A DNA stretch of 17,323 nt, from NCBI GenBank assembly GCA_934702375.1, contig CAKUYE010000029.1, positions 1-17,323 of the forward strand, read 5' to 3'. The notes under the pieces were generated by a model that saw only the letters and a program-made list of their open reading frames with translations, did not search any database and was not told the origin of the DNA. Positions 13,331 to 17,323 of this stretch are shown here, in pieces (the stretch's first letter is position 1; each line of letters opens with the position of its first letter). Source of the stretch: an uncultured Bacillota bacterium (GTDB lineage: Bacteria > Bacillota > Dehalobacteriia > UBA7702). Made by a program: the position numbers and the translations under genes.

Positions 13331-14083
13331 ATGGATCTGATTACAGCAAAAGATTTAAATTTATGGTACGGAGCCTCCCAGGCGCTCCACGATGTTTCCA
13401 TGAATATTCCGGAAAAGAGCATCACGGCGCTGATCGGCCCTTCCGGCTGCGGGAAATCCACCTTTTTAAAAACCTTAAACCGCATGAATGACCTGATCCC
13501 TTCGGTAAAGATCACCGGGGAGATCTGCTATCGCGGCAAGAATATTTTTTCTCCCGATGTCAACGTCAATGAGCTGCGCCGGGATATCGGCATGGTTTTC
13601 CAAAAGCCGAACCCCTTTCCCATGAGCATCTATGATAATATTGCCTACGGCCCCAGGGTCCACGGCATCCGCAACAAAGCAAAGCTTGATGAGATCGTAG
13701 AGCGTTCCTTAAAGGATGCGGCGATCTGGGATGAAGTGAAGGACCGTCTGAAAAAATCGGCCCTTGGTCTTTCCGGCGGCCAGCAGCAGCGTCTTTGCAT
13801 TGCCCGGGCTTTGGCAGTGGAGCCGGATGTATTGCTGATGGACGAACCCACCAGCGCACTGGACCCCATTTCCACCACAAAGGTGGAGGAGCTTGCCATG
13901 ATGCTGAAAAACCGCTATACTATTATTATCGTTACCCACAATATGCAGCAGGCAGTGCGTATTTCTGACCGAACGGCCTTTTTCTACCTGGGGGAATTGA
14001 TTGAGTATGGCGATACGGAGCAAATGTTCAATACGCCCCAGGATAAGCGTACCGAAGACTATATTACCGGGAGGTTTGGATGA
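13331..14083 (+). CDS. pstB: Phosphate ABC transporter ATP-binding protein
   Basis: 250 residues, the usual PstB length. Walker A GPSGCGKST (36-44), with the PstB-type LNRMNDL after it. The Q-loop is VFQKPNPFPMSIYDNIAYGP (Q91), a sequence diagnostic of PstB. The signature is LSGGQQQR (147-154), Walker B LLMDEPTSALDP (168-179) and switch His VTHNM (H203). PstB powers phosphate import through the PstCA channel fed by PstS, and with PhoU takes part in signalling phosphate status. AAGGAG (13319-13324) precedes the ATG. It is the first gene of a tight cluster with phoU, overlapping it by 4 bases. Unusually, pstS, pstC and pstA are not directly upstream; that place is taken by a DUF4143 ATPase and its terminator. 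The permease genes must be elsewhere, or this PstB serves another locus. Confidence 0.95.
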   Translation: MDLITAKDLNLWYGASQALHDVSMNIPEKSITALIGPSGCGKSTFLKTLNRMNDLIPSVKITGEICYRGKNIFSPDVNVNELRRDIGMVFQKPNPFPMSIYDNIAYGPRVHGIRNKAKLDEIVERSLKDAAIWDEVKDRLKKSALGLSGGQQQRLCIARALAVEPDVLLMDEPTSALDPISTTKVEELAMMLKNRYTIIIVTHNMQQAVRISDRTAFFYLGELIEYGDTEQMFNTPQDKRTEDYITGRFG

Positions 14084-14736
14084 TGAGAAGTCGTTTTGAT
14101 GAACAGCTGGCAGAGCTGAATAAAGATCTGTTGGAAATGGGCGCCCTTTGCGAAGAGGTCATTTCCATGTCTGCCAAAGCATTGCTTGCCCGTGATAATG
14201 ACCTGGCAAAGGATGTAATTGCCATGGATCAGGATATTGACCGTATGGAGCGGGAAATCGAAAGCCTGTGCCTGCGAATCCTCCTGCGGCAGCAGCCGGT
14301 GGCCAAGGATTTGCGCCAGATTTCCGCCGCCTTAAAGATGATTACCGATATGGAACGTATCGGCGATCAGGCCGCCGACATTGCGGAAATGATATCCTTC
14401 CTTGCCGCCCATTCCACTTCGGATCATCGCTACATTGAAGAAATGGCCAATGCTACTACCCGGATGGTTACCGACAGTGTGGATGCCTTTGTTCGCCGGG
14501 ATCTTGACGATGTGGAGCGGGTCATTGCCGAGGATGATATTGTGGACGATCTGTTTATTAAAGTCCGAAAAACCTTGATTGAATTGATCGCAAACCACCC
14601 CGAAGAAGGAGAATATGCCGTGGATCTGTTGATGATTGCCAAGTATTTTGAGCGCATCGGCGACCATGCCGAAAATCTGGCAGAATGGGTGGAATTCTCC
14701 ATTACCGGGGTTCACAGAGGAGGTCAGGAACCTTGA
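14080..14736 (+). CDS. phoU: Phosphate-signalling regulator PhoU
   Basis: 218 residues, all helical, built of two similar three-helix bundles. The metal-binding type motif appears in each half: ITDMERIGDQAADIAE (about 87-102) and AKYFERIGDHAENLAE (about 189-204). PhoU sits between the Pst transporter and the PhoR sensor kinase and keeps the kinase off, and transport in check, when phosphate is ample. The start ATG (14080) overlaps the pstB stop in an ATGA arrangement; an alternative ATG lies one codon later at 14083. GGGAGG (14069-14074) serves either. The end overlaps the TTG start of the response regulator, so translation of pstB, phoU and phoB is probably coupled. Confidence 0.94.
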   Translation: MMRSRFDEQLAELNKDLLEMGALCEEVISMSAKALLARDNDLAKDVIAMDQDIDRMEREIESLCLRILLRQQPVAKDLRQISAALKMITDMERIGDQAADIAEMISFLAAHSTSDHRYIEEMANATTRMVTDSVDAFVRRDLDDVERVIAEDDIVDDLFIKVRKTLIELIANHPEEGEYAVDLLMIAKYFERIGDHAENLAEWVEFSITGVHRGGQEP

Positions 14737-15410
14737 TCTATTGTGTTGAAGATGATGCCAGTATTCGTGATATTGAAGTATATACCCTCCGTTCCACGGG
14801 ATTTGATGCCGAGGGCTTTGTGGACGGTGCCGCCTTTTTTTCCGCTCTGGAAAAAGAGCTGCCTTCCCTTGTGATTCTCGATGTAATGCTTCCCGGAGAG
14901 GACGGTGTTTCCATTTTAAAAAAACTTAAAGCCTCGCCTAAAACAAAGGCCCTGCCGGTGATTATGGCCACCGCCAAAGGGATGGAGTACGATAAAATCG
15001 TCAGTCTCGACCTGGGTGCCGACGATTATCTGGTAAAGCCCTTTGGGATGATGGAAATGGTTGCCCGGGTCAAAGCGGTACTGCGCCGGGTCATGCCCCA
15101 AAAAGAGGATGTTACTTTGTCCTCCGATGATCTGGTTATGAACCTCGATGAGCATACCGTAACCGTCAATGATCATCGCATTGAACTGACGCTAAAGGAA
15201 TACGAGCTGCTGCGGTTGTTCCTCACCCGACCCGGGATCGTTTTCACCCGGGATCAGCTTCTTTCCGATGTTTGGGGTGTGGATTACGATGGCGAAACGA
15301 GAACCGTAGATGTCCACATTCGTACCCTCCGGCAGAAGCTGGGGCGTTACGGCGACCGCATCGGCACCGTTCGAGGCGTGGGCTATCGTTGGGAGGTGCC
15401 CCATGACTAA
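14733..15410 (+). CDS. phoB: PhoB/PhoP-type response regulator
   Basis: 225 residues of the OmpR/PhoB class. The receiver (1-118) has the acidic pair VEDD (E7, D8), phospho-acceptor D50 in VILDVMLPGEDG, T80 and K102 in YLVKPFG. The winged-helix DNA-binding domain (about 125-222) has LTLKEYELLRLF, VFTRDQLLSDVWG and TRTVDVHIRTLRQKLG, then VRGVGYRWE. The start is a TTG at 14733, overlapping the phoU TGA, with AGGAGGT (14718-14724) eight bases upstream; a longer frame from 14685 would run into phoU and add residues unlike the family. With PhoR and PhoU adjacent it should control phosphate starvation genes, although the receiver alone would fit other OmpR-class regulators. Bacillus names it PhoP. 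Confidence 0.9.
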   Translation: MIYCVEDDASIRDIEVYTLRSTGFDAEGFVDGAAFFSALEKELPSLVILDVMLPGEDGVSILKKLKASPKTKALPVIMATAKGMEYDKIVSLDLGADDYLVKPFGMMEMVARVKAVLRRVMPQKEDVTLSSDDLVMNLDEHTVTVNDHRIELTLKEYELLRLFLTRPGIVFTRDQLLSDVWGVDYDGETRTVDVHIRTLRQKLGRYGDRIGTVRGVGYRWEVPHD

Positions 15411-17067
15411 AAAGATCTTTCGTTCTATTTTTCTGGTGGCGGTCATTGTCTTTCTGGCCTGCACCTCCATTATCATGGCGGTGATGTACGGCTATTTTTC
15501 CACGGTGCAGCAGGCCAAGCTCAAGGATCAGACCGACCTGATCGTCCGGGGCGAAGCTCTGGACGGGGCAGCCTATTTTGAAGGCCTGAGCCCCGATGGT
15601 TACCGTGTGACCTGGATCGATCACGACGGCAGCGTGCTTTACGACAGCGAAGCCGCCGCCGATACCATGGAAAATCATAAAGACCGTGAAGAAGTGCGGG
15701 AGGCTTTTGACAACGGTATCGGCGAAAGCAGCCGCTACTCCAGCACCCTTTCCACTAAGACCCTGTATCGTGCGGCGCTTTTAAATGACGGTACCGTAGT
15801 TCGTGTTTCCGTGACCCAGTACACGGTGCTTTCCCTCCTTCTCGGTATGGTACAGCCCATCTTTGCCGTATTTATCGTGTGTATCGTCATTTCCTTCCTT
15901 CTGGCTCACAACGTGGCAAAGCGGATCGTGGAGCCTTTGAATGTGGTGGATTTGGATCATCCTCTGGAAAATGATGTGTACGATGAACTTTCCCCGTTGC
16001 TGGTGAAAATCGACCGCCAGCAGCGACGAATCGCCGATCAGAAGACCATCCTTCAGCGGCAACAGGAGGAATTTGCCCTTGTGACGGATCATATGAATGA
16101 AGGCCTGATCCTTCTGAATGAAAAAGCCGAGGTTCTCAGCATCAATCGGGCGGCCATGGGACTTTTCAACGCCGGTAAAGAAAGCATCGGCTGTGATTTC
16201 CTCACCGTAGATCGAAGCATTGCTCTGCAAAATACAGTAAAAGCTGCCCTTCAGGGAAAACACGGTGAAGTGCTGCTGACCCGAAACGGCAGAAAATACC
16301 AGATGAATGCCAGCGCAATCCTGCGGGATGGCGTAATCAGCGGTGCGGTGTTGCTCTTCTTCGATGTGACCGATGCCGCCGATGCCGAGCAGCAGCGCCG
16401 GGAATTTACTGCCAATGTTTCCCATGAGCTGAAATCGCCGTTGCAATCCATTATGGGCAGTGCCGAGCTGCTGGAAAACGGCCTGGTAAAGGCGGAAGAT
16501 GTCCCCCGCTTTGTCGGCCATATCCGCAGCGAAGCCGGGCGGCTGGTGGTTCTTATTGATGATATTATCCGCCTCTCCCAGCTGGATGAAGGCGATGAGC
16601 TGACGGCAGAACCCGTGGATCTGCTGGCATTGGCCCAGGATACCGCCGCTTCTCTTGCCGATAAGGCAGAGAAAAACGGCATTACCCTGAAAGTCCAAGG
16701 GGAACCCCTTACGTACCGCGGTGTGCGCCGCCTTCTCAGTGAGATCCTTTTCAATCTCTGCGATAATGCCATTAAATATAACCGGCCCAACGGCTCTGTA
16801 ACCGTAACCGTGGCCAAAGAGGAAAAGGGCATCGCTCTTTCCGTAGCCGATAACGGTATCGGCATCCCGCCGGAACACCTCAACCGCATCTTTGAGCGCT
16901 TCTACCGTGTCGATAAAAGCCACTCCAAAGAAACCGGCGGTACCGGCCTCGGCCTCTCCATCGTAAAGCACGCCGCCCAGTATCACGGCGCCACGGTGGA
17001 GGTGCAGAGTAAGGAGGGGGAAGGAACAAAATTCACCATCCACTTTACGGGGGGTCGGGCACGCTAA
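15403..17067 (+). CDS. phoR: PhoR-type sensor histidine kinase
   Basis: 554 residues from the ATG at 15403 (GGGAGGTG at 15391-15398), overlapping the response regulator by 8 bases; a GTG-like start 31 codons upstream would lie in another gene. Membrane helix about 8-30, extracytoplasmic region 31-146, second helix about 147-169, a HAMP-like/linker part, then a PAS domain (about 222-325: VTDHMNEGLILLNEKAEVLS, INRAAMGLF). The kinase core has H-box FTANVSHELKSPL (H341), N-box NLCDNAIKYN (451-460), G1 DNGIGI (483-488), F-box FERFYRVD and G2 GGTGLGLSIVK (512-522). It should autophosphorylate at H341 and pass phosphate to D50 of the partner. Its last codons (Arg-Ala-Arg, stop) are the first bases of hairpin repeat C, so the C-terminus after FTGG is encoded by repeat DNA. 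Confidence 0.93.
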   Translation: MTKKIFRSIFLVAVIVFLACTSIIMAVMYGYFSTVQQAKLKDQTDLIVRGEALDGAAYFEGLSPDGYRVTWIDHDGSVLYDSEAAADTMENHKDREEVREAFDNGIGESSRYSSTLSTKTLYRAALLNDGTVVRVSVTQYTVLSLLLGMVQPIFAVFIVCIVISFLLAHNVAKRIVEPLNVVDLDHPLENDVYDELSPLLVKIDRQQRRIADQKTILQRQQEEFALVTDHMNEGLILLNEKAEVLSINRAAMGLFNAGKESIGCDFLTVDRSIALQNTVKAALQGKHGEVLLTRNGRKYQMNASAILRDGVISGAVLLFFDVTDAADAEQQRREFTANVSHELKSPLQSIMGSAELLENGLVKAEDVPRFVGHIRSEAGRLVVLIDDIIRLSQLDEGDELTAEPVDLLALAQDTAASLADKAEKNGITLKVQGEPLTYRGVRRLLSEILFNLCDNAIKYNRPNGSVTVTVAKEEKGIALSVADNGIGIPPEHLNRIFERFYRVDKSHSKETGGTGLGLSIVKHAAQYHGATVEVQSKEGEGTKFTIHFTGGRAR

Positions 17068-17177
17068 ACGCACAGAATCGGGCAAACCTGCCCAAAGCCG
17101 AGCTTGCGGGTACCACTTAGTACACCGCAAACTCATCTTCGGTCATGTTTACCCGATTCAGCACGTTTATCGCACCC
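17057..17177. repeat. Long-hairpin repeat, copy C
   Basis: A 121-base inverted repeat. Outer arms are GGGCACGCTAAACGCACAGA and the reverse of TCAGCACGTTTATCGCACCC. ATCGGGCAAAC faces GTTTACCCGAT. The apex is GTAC-CACTTA-GTAC with the same one-base bulge as copies A and B. The phoR TAA (17065-17067) lies in the left arm at the same place as the MFS TGA in copy A. The mid-stem sequence differs from copy B but pairing is kept. Confidence 0.85.
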
Positions 17178-17323
17178 TCTCCGGATAATTTATGTTGTAC
17201 GTATGCGCAAGGAAGCATTGCTCTGCAATGCGCCCCAAAAATGGCTTCGCCTCGAGGAGAAGCTGTCGGCGCAGCCGACTGATGAGGTGTCGCGCCGGGT
17301 GAAACTAAATTTTATGAAAATAG
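17178..17323 (+). repeat. Composite palindromic repeat downstream of phoR, cut by window edge
   Basis: After hairpin C come TCTCCGGATAATTTATGTTG, a small hairpin GCATTGC-TCT-GCAATGC (17214-17230 region) and then a third copy of the 137-bp repeat from 17237 (AAAATGGCTTCGCC ... GATGAGGTGTCGCGCCGGGTG), which diverges after 17300 and is cut at the edge. The same order of parts follows hairpin B at 4107-4370, in the same orientation. No gene is seen here. Confidence 0.75.

Noticed and set aside
15781..17136. A 451-codon open frame antisense to phoR
   Set aside because: It mirrors the codon structure of phoR, continues into the repeat, lacks an RBS and shows no domain. The sense frame has every kinase motif.
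3985..17323. Whole segment between the two composite repeats considered as one mobile island
   Set aside because: It holds core genes (spoVT, pstB-phoR), no integrase or transposase, and the repeats look like dispersed elements; direct repeats alone do not show mobility.

Overview
The window looks like a chromosomal segment of a spore-forming, low-to-mid GC member of the Bacillota, probably a Clostridia-type anaerobe. The signs are strong GGAGG ribosome binding sites, GTG/TTG starts, sigma-A promoters with TG-extended -10 boxes, hairpin-plus-T-run terminators, a SpoVT regulator behind a sigma-G-type promoter, a sigma-54 gene, a CarD-family regulator and a Pho regulon cluster. I cannot name the species.

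Layout. 1-260: the C-terminal end of a BCCT osmolyte transporter and its terminator. 327-1958: rpoN (sigma-54) with its promoter, ending in a hairpin shared with the convergent carD-like gene (1980-2483, minus). 2624-3857: a Bcr/CflA-like MFS exporter. 3847-4740: about 900 bases without a gene, packed with palindromic repeats. 4757-6265: an AAA ATPase of the AAA_14/DUF4143 class, framed by its own repeats. 6288-6932: spoVT. 7157-8630: an LCP-family cell-wall ligase with tandem terminators. 8635-10071 (minus): an ACT-ACT-metallo-beta-lactamase fold protein. 10290-13236: two more DUF4143 ATPases in tandem, each preceded by a tandem-repeat array. 13331-17067: pstB-phoU-phoB-phoR, with overlapping or abutting genes. 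17057-17323: a second copy of the composite palindromic repeat, entered before the phoR stop codon.

The Pho cluster is one functional unit: a phosphate-transport ATPase, its PhoU modulator and a two-component system. No pstS, pstC or pstA lies directly upstream. The gene there is a DUF4143 ATPase closed by a strong terminator. The other genes are mostly single transcription units.

The two least ordinary signals are these. (1) A family of 121-122 bp near-perfect hairpins (3847-3967, 3985-4106, 17057-17177) whose stems differ in sequence but keep pairing. All share a one-base bulge four pairs from a six-base loop, and two of them supply the stop codon of the upstream gene at the same hairpin position. 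(2) All three DUF4143 ATPase genes carry their own repeat operator-like sequences: 33-bp and 32-bp tandem units whose last copy supplies the -35 box, and for the first gene two palindromes bracketing the promoter plus a third copy after the gene. Function is not shown by sequence for either; both are testable.
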